From: Watersipora subatra
Lineage: Eukaryota > Bryozoa > Gymnolaemata > Cheilostomatida > Watersiporidae
Assembly (NCBI RefSeq): GCF_963576615.1
Contig: NC_088709.1
Coordinates: 15,265,264 to 15,329,263, forward strand
Length of the DNA stretch: 64,000 bases
Direction: 5' to 3'
Shown: in pieces, positions 24,901 to 33,143 of the stretch
Layout of the letters: the number at the start of each line of letters is the position of its first letter
Numbering within the stretch: the first letter of the stretch is position 1
Position numbers and translations under genes: made by a program
Notes under the pieces: model-generated
Seen by the model: the letters and a program-made list of their open reading frames with translations, nothing else
The model's database searches: none
Told to the model about the DNA's origin: nothing

Positions 24901-27357
24901 CGTATTTTATTATTGCAGTTTCTGGTTAGCTAAATGCCATTTTTTGTTTACTTTTTTTACCAATGGCAAGCTACGATATGGCAGCTTCGGTTAGCCTCAA
25001 AAATTGATTTTAAATTTGAAAAAAAAATGATCGTTTTTAGCAGTGATGAATAAATCAAATTTCGAAAATTAGAAACTTGTTCTAAATAATTTATCAACTT
25101 TTGTTCTTCTTGGTTCGGTTTTAGCTTTTATTTACCGAATTTTTCAAAGTTTGAATTTAGTTTACTGTCATGGCGACTTCTAAAAGAATTTCCCAAGATT
25201 ATTCTAATAAAGCATGGACTAGTACCGAAATTACTAAGAGATTCAGAGCTGACAGAGACTTTTTAGATTTAGTAGCAAGAGATGACAGTGAATCAGGTTG
25301 GATTGTGATTGGAATGACTTTACATCTGGAAGTGACAGTGATGAAGAGGCTGGTAGCAGTAATGATGAGGATGTAAGTAGGAGTGATGCCAGTGCCTGGA
25401 TGATTATAACCAACATGAACAGAGATAAATCTCCTACAATTCAGCAGTTTGTAGCAGTGACAGGCCCAGTATTTACTTCAGTAGATGCTCAGCCAGTAGG
25501 GTATTTTGAAAAGTTTTTTGAGCCTGTCAATCCAGGAGGTACGTCTTTGTGGGAGCTCTTTGTTACAGAGACTAACAAGTACTACAAGTACTACTTGAAA
25601 AGGAGAAATGTCAAGGAGAATGCCTTTGTAAAGGAGAATGCTTTTGAAAATATCATTCGTAAATAGACAATTATTATGAAAAGCATATATTTTATGTTAT
25701 ACATTTTTATTCGTTTATAATATATATACATGTATATGCCAATGGACATATACATGTATATGTATATGTATGCACCTTTAAACATAGATATATGCACATA
25801 ATAACACACAGAAAAGTGTATGAACCTTTTAAAAAAAGTTGATTTTTCGGAAAATTAATTCGCCCATGGGGGTCTGATTTAGTTTTGAAAATTCGCCCGC
25901 GAAAGGGTTAAAACAAAAATATTAGCATTGTTTGCTCGGCCAGTTGCGTTCTGATTGTTGCATTGTATGAAATCTTATCATATTTTTCTGTCTGTTCAAT
26001 ACCTTTCAGTATCTTGTGACCTCAACTCCTCTTCTGCATAGCTGAGATAGTCGATGTTAGCGTCCAAAACCACTTTTTAGCAGAGCAAAACTTTTTACAA
26101 GATGCCATTTTGAATAGAAACTTCGAGGGCAAATAAAGAGAAACCGGGTGTAATCAAAATAGCCTTAAAATTTTAGCCTCAAAATAGGACATAGCACATT
26201 TTTCACCGTGAAAAAGTGCTATGCGAAAACTTTTTCCAATATAGGCTACATGTACATCCAAGCATCAAGACCATATTACAAAAAGAACTGCTACTAGCCT
26301 GATGTTGGTGCTGTAATCAAAGCTTTTAAAGAAAAAACCTAACGACCTGAAGTTGGAAAATGGACTTCGATAAGAATACAAACAAGGAACGAATTAATTG
26401 TTATTTATGTAACCGAGTCATTATTACTACGGTTTTGTGGACTTTTTTCTACTGATCATTTGCTATTATGGATTCGTGAAGATTAAGAATGTCAAATAGT
26501 ATCGGTCAAACAGGAGTGACTTTTAATTAAAGGATGGTGCTCTATTTTTTCAACCCTTCTTATATAGTGGCTGTCAAATAGAAGTGGCGATCACACAAAG
26601 GTGGTGTTCGATTAGAGGTTTTACGGTATGCCCATTTTCCTGTTTCTCAAGGCAGAAAAGCAATATGCTGACAATCAACTGAGTGAAAACATAGAAAAGT
26701 GCACTTTAATAAGTGTTTTTGTTTAACAAAGATACTTTCTAGAAAGAATTTTGTAAAAAATGGCTATATAACAAAATTACAGAGAGCTGTTTGCAATAGA
26801 TTTTTTCAAATAAATAGTTTTGTGAAACTGAATTTTTTTTACCAATCCAGCTCACCTAACATTCTAGCAGTAGCTTCCTTTTCACTATTAATCTGAACAC
26901 GCACATTGGAAGAATCATCTGATTGGAATGTGCCATTTTCTTCACCACGGATCCTCCTTATTTCTGGAAACTGTAAATAAAATGCTGTTAGGCAGGATTT
27001 AAAAGAGCAACTTTAAAAACTTTGATAATTTTATAGTAACTTTACCATTACTAAAAAACAATCCCAAAAAAAGAATATCTTTTGATTCAGTAACAAAGGC
27101 TGACTTGCACTTTGTGGACTACAATAAATACCAACCAGGTGCTGAAGATCTGTGTCGATGACAGACTGACATAAAACATCGGCGAGAGTTTTAAAATCTG
27201 TGCTAGAAGAATGCGATTCCCATAAATCTTTATTCTCGGTAGCGATAGGATTAGCGCCATCTGCTGTGAGGTAAGCTAAACGGATTATCCTAGAAATCTG
27301 TGCAGCCTTTTCTGATGTGATTATTAGACCTTCCAGAAATGTTAGAAAGTTCGTCAT
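12971..27357 (-). CDS. INPP1: Inositol polyphosphate 1-phosphatase
   Basis: Removes the 1-phosphate from inositol 1,4-bisphosphate and 1,3,4-trisphosphate. It is a cytosolic, Mg-dependent, lithium-sensitive member of the FIG/IMPase superfamily. Exons in transcript order: 27136-27357, 26856-26970, 20844-20996, 16406-16589, 15056-15231, 13282-13458 and 12971-13125. All phases agree, giving 393 aa against 399 in human. Metal-site motifs visible: DFKTLADVL (exon 1), RGEENGTF (exon 2), the split WIDPI|DSTKEY across exons 3/4, and HRWDTCAGHAILKMAGGGIV (exon 6). GLPCVTVLIGAY and GVVSRPFGG follow the DPIDST motif, as in INPP1. Two donors are weak: exon 1 must end CTG|GTTGGT and exon 3 ends ATCG|GTTTGT, both required by phase and homology. 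The ATG gives MTNFLTFLEGLIITSEKAAQ, like the human N-terminus. The gene spans 14.4 kb because of transposon-filled introns. Confidence 0.95.
14041..14631. mobile_element. TTAA-flanked MITE, copy 1 (AGGTTG...CAACCT ends)
   Basis: Bounded by TTAA at 14037-14040 and 14632-14635. It has ~130-bp inverted ends: AGGTTGACTTGCAACAAAAT at left, with the right end the reverse complement of the same family. No transposase ORF is seen. The same element occurs at 60311-61198, also between TTAA sites, which suggests mobilisation by a piggyBac-type transposase. It lies in an INPP1 intron. Confidence 0.8.
15585..15670. repeat. AT-rich dinucleotide-like repeat
   Basis: ATATGCATATAATATACATA-type sequence continuous with the AT tail of the adjoining R1 repeat. 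Intronic in INPP1. Confidence 0.7.
15664..15892 (-). mobile_element. Dispersed repeat R1, copy B (partial)
   Basis: On the minus strand it runs from GACTAGCAGTCCCTCCCCGG to the tail ACTTTGAGAAATATATATA. It includes AGCTATAGCCAGAATGACAG. It is a shortened copy lying end to end with copy C. Confidence 0.55.
15893..16266 (-). mobile_element. Dispersed repeat R1, copy C, with pol III-like boxes
   Basis: On the minus strand it starts ACTAGCTGTGCTACCTGGCG then TTGCCCGGATATTAAAAATC. It ends in AGCCAGAATACGACATAAAA and ACTTTGAGAAATATATATA. A tRNA-like segment on the minus strand has an A-box-like GTGGCTTATTGTGTAGGGCG and a B-box-like CTCCGAGATCAAATC. Intronic in INPP1. Confidence 0.6.
16822..16880. 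repeat. AT-rich minisatellite, left half split by a transposon
   Basis: Units such as ATATATGATAAATATAATGA resume at 19660-19785 on the far side of the element at 16881-19659. This shows the transposon landed inside a pre-existing tandem repeat. Confidence 0.75.
16881..19659 (+). mobile_element. DNA transposon family X, copy 1 (TACCGTAAAACCTC ends)
   Basis: Left end TACCGTAAAACCTCTAATTA; right end AATTCGAGGTTTTACAGTA. It is 2.78 kb, interrupted by the pogo/Tigger-like element at 16975-18210. Degraded coding remnants lie at about 18534-18905, including a segment ending LKNCLDANID then a stop. A rearranged inverted copy is at 24086-26628, and a ~105-bp miniature with the same ends is at 47076-47178. 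The superfamily was not identified by eye. Confidence 0.65.
16975..18210 (+). mobile_element. pogo/Tigger-like transposon, degenerate
   Basis: The terminal inverted repeats start CAGTAATACTTCAACTTACG and end CGTAAGTCGAAGTATGACTG. They are flanked by TA at 16973-16974 and 18211-18212, as expected of Tc1/mariner-pogo insertions. A 17181-17414 frame includes KKKRIITVDIKRKIIEKY and VIELAQQYDRNTSTI, resembling the N-terminal helix-turn-helix of Tigger/CENP-B-type transposases. A stop follows after YIQGI. Further frame-broken homology continues past 17414 (for example QLAGDSVTETM). No complete transposase is present, so it is inactive. Confidence 0.85.
19660..19785. repeat. AT-rich minisatellite, right half
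   Basis: Three to four units of AATAATATATATGATAAAYA plus an ATAATGATATA spacer. It continues the array seen at 16822-16880. Confidence 0.8.
19788..20336 (+). repeat. Dispersed repeat R2, copy 1
   Basis: About 550 bp closely similar to 63344-63897. It runs from CGACCAAATGAGCGGAGCGA through CATCAACAACGTCGCAAACC to TTTGAGTACTTTGGTATTCT. No intact ORF in this copy. It lies in INPP1 intron 3, directly after the minisatellite. Confidence 0.75.
21047..22026 (-). mobile_element. Dispersed repeat R1, copy D, with tRNA-like boxes
   Basis: On the minus strand it runs from CTAGCTGTACTACCCGGGTA and AATAAAAAAGTCTGGACAG to the tail AGCTATAGCCGGACATACAC. A tRNA-like A-box, AGCTCAGTGGTAGAGCGC, lies at about 21205-21222. 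It shares the GAAGCTATCCATCAAAACTT block with copies A and E. Copy E lies in the opposite orientation 300 bp away. Confidence 0.7.
22053..22263. repeat. 211-bp near-perfect palindrome
   Basis: Two ~102-bp arms are reverse complements with about two mismatches around a 7-base loop (GATAAAT, near 22155). The arms run inward from TAAATTTGGTAAGAAATTTA to ATCAGATAAAATGCTTAG. It sits between inverted R1 copies D and E, in INPP1 intron 2 (sense-strand order). A transcript would fold into a long hairpin. Confidence 0.95.
22339..22966 (+). mobile_element. Dispersed repeat R1, copy E, with tRNA-like boxes
   Basis: Contains the GAAGCTATCCATCAAAACTT block. A tRNA-like segment at 22745-22815 has the A-box CCTCAGTGGTAGAGCGCATG and a degraded B-box, GTGATTTCAAACC. 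The tail is AGCTATAGCCGGACATTCAC then ACTTTGAGAAATATATATA. It is inverted relative to copy D. Confidence 0.65.
23205..23943 (-). repeat. 42-bp minisatellite, ~17 copies, open frame on minus strand
   Basis: About 17 imperfect 42-bp units (for example ACTATGGTAGTAAAGATGAG then GGTAAACTGAATCAGAATTC on +). The minus strand reads as 14-residue repeats SVYPHLYYHSLNSD within a 358-codon ORF (22867-23943) that starts MNCNLICPQFHFYS. It lies in INPP1 intron 2, same strand. The ORF tail (22867-23200) runs into repeat R1 sequence, so the frame is more likely kept open by the 42-bp period than by selection. A translated product is not excluded. Confidence 0.85.
24086..26628 (-). mobile_element. DNA transposon family X, copy 2, inverted and interrupted
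   Basis: The right end ATTAGAGGTTTTACGGTA matches the left end of copy 1 in reverse. Internal matches to copy 1 in reverse orientation include 24560-24640 (CTTTTTATGTGCAATAGAAC) and 25925-26090 (TTGCTCGGCCAGTTGCGTTC). A piggyBac-type element is inserted at 24818-25907. The left boundary is approximate. It lies in INPP1 intron 2. Confidence 0.6.
24818..25907 (+). mobile_element. piggyBac-like element, internally deleted
   Basis: TTAA target sites lie at 24814-24817 and 25908-25911. The ends are CTCTTTCGCGGGC and GCCCGCGAAAGGG in inverted orientation. It encodes only the N-terminal part of a PGBD-type transposase in two frames: 25170-25376 (MATSKRISQDYSNKAWTSTE) and 25298-25666. The latter has the acidic DSDEEAGSSNDED stretch, then FEKFFEP and LFVTETNKYYKYYLKRR. 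A frameshift near 25300 separates them. The DDD catalytic core is absent, so it is non-autonomous. Confidence 0.8.
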
Positions 27358-28645
27358 AGTCAGCTATAGTATCTCTGAAGCACAAATGTACCATAACTCG
27401 TAAACTCGTACATCGACTCTAACGGTTTTAATCACCCTCATGCCACTATAAACCAACGGCATGGCTATAAATCAGAGATGGATGTCAACAGTGGAAACAA
27501 ATAAGCTATATTGATAAACTAATTAAATATACTTTGAGCATGACAGCAGCCTTTGAAGTACCTCTAGCCGTCTAGCGGCTGATGACATAGCTGCCAATAT
27601 TATAAAAATGATTAGTAATTTAAAAGCTAGGAAAATGTCATCACTGATGCCAAAGAAAACGGCAACCTTATCATTGACATGGAACAAATACATCAGCAGT
27701 ATAAAGTAATATACTAATCATTTAGAAATAAAAATGAGGCAAAGATTATTGACGAATCCGATTCACAAATATTTCCAAGTAACTGTCATTTACTAATCCT
27801 TAAGAAAATATTTGACGCAAAGTTGTAGATGAATGTTTATATCTTAGCTATTACAACGGTAAACAAGAAACCTATAACTAGATTAAATCGAAACAACTTG
27901 AATGCGTATTTGTAGATAGCCCTAGTAACACGCCAATCTTGTTCCAGTCGTGTGACACACTTGGAGCAATTGTGGATTATACAGTTATACATGCTGCAAT
28001 TTTGAGTTCTTCAGAGGCATTTGAAATTTACTTTTTCCATGGGAAACTAGGGATGGCCAACATTCTTAATTATGGATTTATTACATCTATTTTTCCATTC
28101 ACTTCTACATGTATATGGAAACATTTAAACCCTTGTTAATCATGATACTATGTGTTTTTTGAGAAAAGTTGCAAATCGAGATTGTTTTTGGTGCTTATAA
28201 TTTACTAGTGTGTAAACTGTTAAATTGGTTGACTTACTTATGAAGCAATAAACTGCTGAACCATGTACAGCCAACAGAAGATCATCTCTGAACTGTGAGT
28301 CATGTACAGAAATAAAGCAATGACAAAAATATGAGAGCTACAGAAATTACGGTTAAAGCAGGCAAATCCGGTAGATATGTTTGAGCGTTCTGTTATAAGC
28401 TTTAAATACATATGTTATTATACTCATGCAAAGATTATTCTGAGCCTAAATGTAAATCAGGTTGCTCAGCATCGCTGCAGTTTACAACACTAGATTTTTC
28501 AATAACTAGCAACCACCAGACTTGTAAAAGCAAATCAGATTTCGGATTAATCAATGTCATCAAACCACTTGTTACCAAAGAGATAATCGCTGCTCCTAAT
28601 CAGTGAAATATTATATGACTGAAGTAGGACTTCAATTTCTATTCT

Positions 28646-30908
28646 AAGCACATTTTTAACGAGTGGTCACGCGGTGAATGAAGTAAAGTTTTAGATGCCA
28701 AAAAATGTAAATTTAGAAACGAGCCGCTATTACGAACAAAAAGATTGAAACTGATAAACTTGGGTCACTTTTAACTTACTTTTGTGAGACACAACTGAAT
28801 CTTGAGTTAGACTGGATTAGGTACTACTAATCAAAGCAGTTACTGCTTTACTTTTTTTCTTCTCCCCTGCAGTTTAGTTTTAAAAAAAGTCCGGTGTGAT
28901 ATAATTTTACGTGTCACAAAATTAAATTAGATATATTATCATTTCCTGGTAGCCGCTTAACATGACCAGTAAGTTTTCAAGTCTAGGAACCTCTTTCAAT
29001 TGATGTCCTTCCAAACTATCCCATTTTTACAGCTCTTTCCTAGTAGCAATATTACGCCTTTGAAATACACTGGCCATTTTCTTTTCAGACTACAATCAAC
29101 ATAGCGTTGTTACACACAGTGCAGTGTAAATTTTCAAAACAGGTACTCAAAACCGGTAAGCTGTGTGATACAATTGTATCTATGGCTTTATTATATTTTT
29201 TGTTTTTATGACTATATGTAGTCAATTTTACAAATAAAAGTATTATTGGCCTAGAAACCTCAATCACTGGTAATAGTTGAAAAATGCTGATTTTGGTTCA
29301 ACAAACTTATAGCAATTTAATTGAAACAACTTAGCCGGTTTGTAGCTGAACTGTAGTATGGGGAGTCATACTGTTATACTATGGCACACAAATACCTTTT
29401 TATATCTACTAATTCTTGATGAATACATCGATCAAAAGTAGAGCTAGCATTTATGTATGCAGTATCGGCTTTTACATGGCTTACGCTAGCACACTCATAG
29501 TCTGGTCTGCAATTGATCACCTGAAGTATCTACTCAGTCTGCGATCAGGTGTAGTTACTCGAGTCTATAGTACCAACAATTGCACGAGGTGTATTGGTAT
29601 ACTCAGAATCTACCATTTGCTGTGGTCACATGAAACTGAATAATTGACTCTTGCACATATAAACTCGGTATGCAATTGGCTATGGTTACTTCCAGTCTGT
29701 ACTAGTACTGTACTTTTCGAACTATTAACCGCACCTTTATATAAGCCGCATCTGCTTTATTTTCAAAAACGATAATAAAAAAATACATAGGTCGCACCTT
29801 TGTATAGGCCGCCGAATTTAGGATGGTGATTTTTAACACGGCGGCAACTTTGCTGTCGTGTTTCATATTAGGCACTGTTTCATATTAACCGACATTTTTT
29901 AACCCAGTGCCTAATGGAACAGTACCGTCAGGCATTGTTCCATTTTTTTTTACCGCTAGAGGCGCATCAACCGGAGATTCCGGTTGAAGCGCCCGGGCGG
30001 CGAAAGAAAAAACCACAAAATAGTCGCACCCTTATATAAGCCGCATGGCTAAAAACATAAAAATGTAGCGGCTAATAGTCCGAAAAGTATGGTAGTTCTT
30101 GTAAAGGTTATGATGGTATACTCATAATGTTCTATTGACTGTGATCACTTGAGACTAGATTATAGAACTGAATGGAAACTGCCAATGAAAGAATACTCTT
30201 ACAAAAAGTGATAGTCTTACAAAAGGAATATTATGAAATTATGAGTCAGAACAACAAGCTATAGTCCACTCTCCCTTAGATTAGAAAGTCCTTGCACATT
30301 GCTATCAAGGTTGCCAAGAAACATGACACGCTTGTACAAGGGCATTTCGCAACATGCCTGAAGGACGGTCTTAGATGGAAGCGAGTGTCACTTTTCCTAT
30401 GGGACTAAAAGCCTTTGGTGAGACTTCTATGGAGATCTAACTCTTTGACATTAAAAATTCTCACGGTTTTCAAGTCACAGAGACCATTTGTCTTATAAGA
30501 ACACTATATGCATTATAGCATCACAGCTGGTATTAAAAAATTAAAAAAAGGTAGTATTTATAGATACGCGGGTGAGTAAACAGAGTTCCTAGACTTGGAA
30601 ACTTACTGGTCATGTTCAGAGGCTACCAAAAAATGATAATATATCTAAATTTTTTATATAACTAAAGGCCTTCTCTGTGAACAAACTGCAGGGGAAAAGA
30701 GAAAATGTAAAGCAGCAACTGCTTTGATTAATCGTACCTAGTCTAGTCAAACTCAAGTATCAGTTGTGTCTCACAAAAACAAGTTAAAAGTGACCCTAGT
30801 TTCTTAGTTTCAATCTCTTTGTTTTTTGTAATAGCGACTCGTTTCTAAATTAAAATTTTTTAGGGGTCAAAAACTTTTTTTCATTTTTAAAAAGTGTAAC
30901 CACTTTTT
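28646..30908. mobile_element. 2.26-kb element with ~300-bp terminal inverted repeats
   Basis: The left arm 28646-29000 and right arm 30585-30908 are diverged reverse complements. Shared blocks include TGAGACACAACTGA, AATCAAAGCAGTT, CCCCTGCAGTTT and AACATGACCAGTAAGTTT. The left arm holds an indel relative to the right. The interior (29001-30584) has no convincing transposase and contains a second nested MITE. It is probably a Foldback-like or internally replaced DNA transposon. Confidence 0.75.
29706..30094. mobile_element. Nested MITE with TACYRTACTTTTCG ends
   Basis: The left end TACTGTACTTTTCGAACTAT and right end TAATAGTCCGAAAAGTATGG are inverted repeats. Subterminal copies of TTATATAAGCCGCAT occur at both ends. 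The interior is GC-richer and has no ORF. It sits inside the larger inverted-repeat element. Confidence 0.7.
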
Positions 30909-31150
30909 AAAAATAAGCAGATACACAAAAAGTATTACCAGCGTAAGCAAAAGAAATAAACTTTAAAATGGTTGAATAACCGTATATTTGTAAATAAAAC
31001 CTGATTGAATGATCTATCTGTATCGTTTTTGTTTTTTATGTCACTTGTATGTAACCAGATATAGCCGTGAGACTTTACATACATTTTCTCTTAAATAGTC
31101 TTTTATGTTATTTTGTGTATATAAAGCTTGTATATTTTGGGCAGCCTGCT

Positions 31151-31325
31151 CATTATTTGTTTGTTTTATTGACTGCCGGGCTAGTAAGAAATTTATAATT
31201 GGCTGCGCTGTCAACTTATGGAAATATATTTATATATTGAATACTTAGGAAGCCAAGGCGAGAAACTTGGCGGTCTCCACCAAGGTCACAATCACTAATC
31301 CATCAAACCCAGTTCAGATCAAGGG
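31151..31325 (+). pseudogene. Decayed duplicate of CDK12 exon 2 with flanking intron
   Basis: Matches 34869-35043, covering about 100 bp of intron before CDK12 exon 2 plus the first ~76 exon bases. The exonic part differs at nine positions, all transitions. The translation follows [20 protein letters not shown] and then reaches a TGA. Intron is included, so this is a DNA-level duplication, not a retrocopy. It lies about 1.8 kb upstream of the CDK12 start codon on the same strand, and may be a non-functional upstream pseudo-exon that still has an acceptor-like ACTTAG. Confidence 0.85.
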
Positions 31326-32502
31326 ATTGAGTTTGATTTTGATTGCATTGAGTTTGATTCTAACAAATGGGGAATAAATTCACCAATTGGCTTTTAATTG
31401 ATCATTACTGAAGAATTTATTATAAAACACTAGTTACAACTGTTCCATTTTTATGAACATAAAGCACAGGACATCATCTTAAAGCTGCAGCCAATCATAA
31501 TTTTACAGATTGAAAAGTAGAATTGGCGAGTTTGTAACATGGAGCAATGTTTAAGTGATATCAGAATGGTGATCCACAGCCGCATTCACAGACACAAATC
31601 CAGATAGACAAGCATTTGGCAAGAAAGTAGTTACATTATAACATTTTTGTATCATTTGAATAACCCAGTCGCTTGGAGCCAAGCGGAGTTTGACGTCCTC
31701 TGTTTAAAGTTTAAGCGCTATTGCTTTATGGGTTACTAGCTCACTTTAAGAGCTTTTGTGATGAACAAGCAAAGGTAAACAGGAGAAGTCCTCTGTCTAA
31801 ACCAACTGGTCTTGTTTTCTGTTTAAGCCAGTAAAGCTACTTGTCAGACTAAGCAAGGCTTAGCAAGTCTAAGGCAAGACTTTGATTCATGTCAGCTAAA
31901 CCAGTATCTGGTACAACAACCTAGCGTGATTATCTCTTTTTGTTTTCCCACATTATCTGTTAGGAAACAGGTTTCACTGGTACATCCAAACAGATTTTAC
32001 CCAAATTCTCTTCACTCATAGATACGAACAAAACAGTACGTTCTTAATTGTCAACAAATTTTACCATAGCTTAAAAGGATGTCAAAGAATACTATCAGCA
32101 GGAACTTTGTTGCCATATACATGTATTTCTATTAATATCATCAGCTTGGTCTTCCAATTTCACTGTCCCAATTCAACTCGGGAGTCCGGTAATTGGGTAT
32201 CATTTCAGTTAATACCCACAAGGGTCTAAAAAGAGCACTTCACGTATTTACAAACTCAAAGCATAGCACGCCGTGTAATACTTCCTGATTTATATGTGAA
32301 AAGTCACCGGTTAACTAACCAACGTGTAGCAAAACATAACAAGAATTATCAGTATGCATAACACCAGAATATGTACTTTTCAGTTAACTTGTAAACATTA
32401 CGGCGTAAAATTAATACAAAACACACCGACTATGCCGTGTAAACTAGTAAGCTTCGTAGATTGCCTATAGAGTTTCAAGGGTAGACAACGAACCAAAACG
32501 AA

Positions 32503-32554
32503 ACCGGAAACACAATATTCTACGTCATCTTAACATCCCACAATGCACCATTGT
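32503..32554 (+). promoter_or_regulatory. Putative CDK12 promoter motifs (ETS, CRE-like, ZNF143-like)
   Basis: ACCGGAAA (32503-32510, ETS-like), TACGTCAT (32521-32528, CRE-like) and CCCACAATGCACCA (32537-32550, close to the Staf/ZNF143 core) lie within 50 bp. This is the kind of grouping seen at housekeeping promoters. A possible 5' UTR intron follows: donor AAG|GTATGT near 32797 and acceptor TTTGTAG ending 33128, before the ATG at 33144. All inferred from motifs. Confidence 0.4.
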
Positions 32555-33143
32555 TAAAATAAAATGGTTTTGTGGTCTTAGCCTGTTAGGCTTGCAAAAA
32601 TCCTTTGCATCTGACAAAGATTATTAAAATTGTGCGACCTTATAGACCTTTGATGATTGATAAATTGACACTACTCACTTGGTCCAACAATTCCGACTGG
32701 AATTCCGCTAATGAAGAGATAATATGTAAAAAGGCGATGACCGTCTTTATGAACACTGAAGAATTCGTTCGACCGTAAACGTGACTAGTAAGATAAGGTA
32801 TGTTAAATTATTTTCTTGCAATCATATGCTGATCTTTTGACTGTTTGTGAATGTCTGTTGTAACGTAACTACTGTTTTAAATGGCTTTAGTTTCTTCAGT
32901 TTCATACGAGTGTTATGAGCATTCCATAGTGCTTGCAACTTCATAATAAACAGCCATATACTATTTGATTGTAGAGATTTGCAAAAGAAGCAACTTTGCT
33001 CACTTCTGTCTATAGAGGGCTTATATAATTATAGCAACTTTTCCCATTCTTATATATTTAAGACGTATATAACACCAACCAGCAAACACCAGTTTGCTAA
33101 TACATATATGTATGTTAAAGATTTGTAGTGAAGACCTGCTTCA

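Larger units (their letters stand above)
27358..33143. other. Divergent intergenic region between INPP1 and CDK12
   Basis: 5.8 kb between two divergent start codons. It should hold both promoters and 5' UTRs. It contains a long-TIR element (28646-30908) with a nested MITE, a decayed CDK12 exon-2 copy (31151-31325), and a promoter-like motif group (32503-32554). No other coding exon was recognised; the small ORFs at 27939-28139 and 28412-28606 match nothing I know. Confidence 0.55.

Noticed and set aside
27131..27135. Alternative INPP1 exon 1 donor at GTTG|GTATTT
   Set aside because: It is a better-looking donor but gives phase 1, which would break the frame with exon 2; CTG|GTTGGT keeps phase 0 and family alignment.
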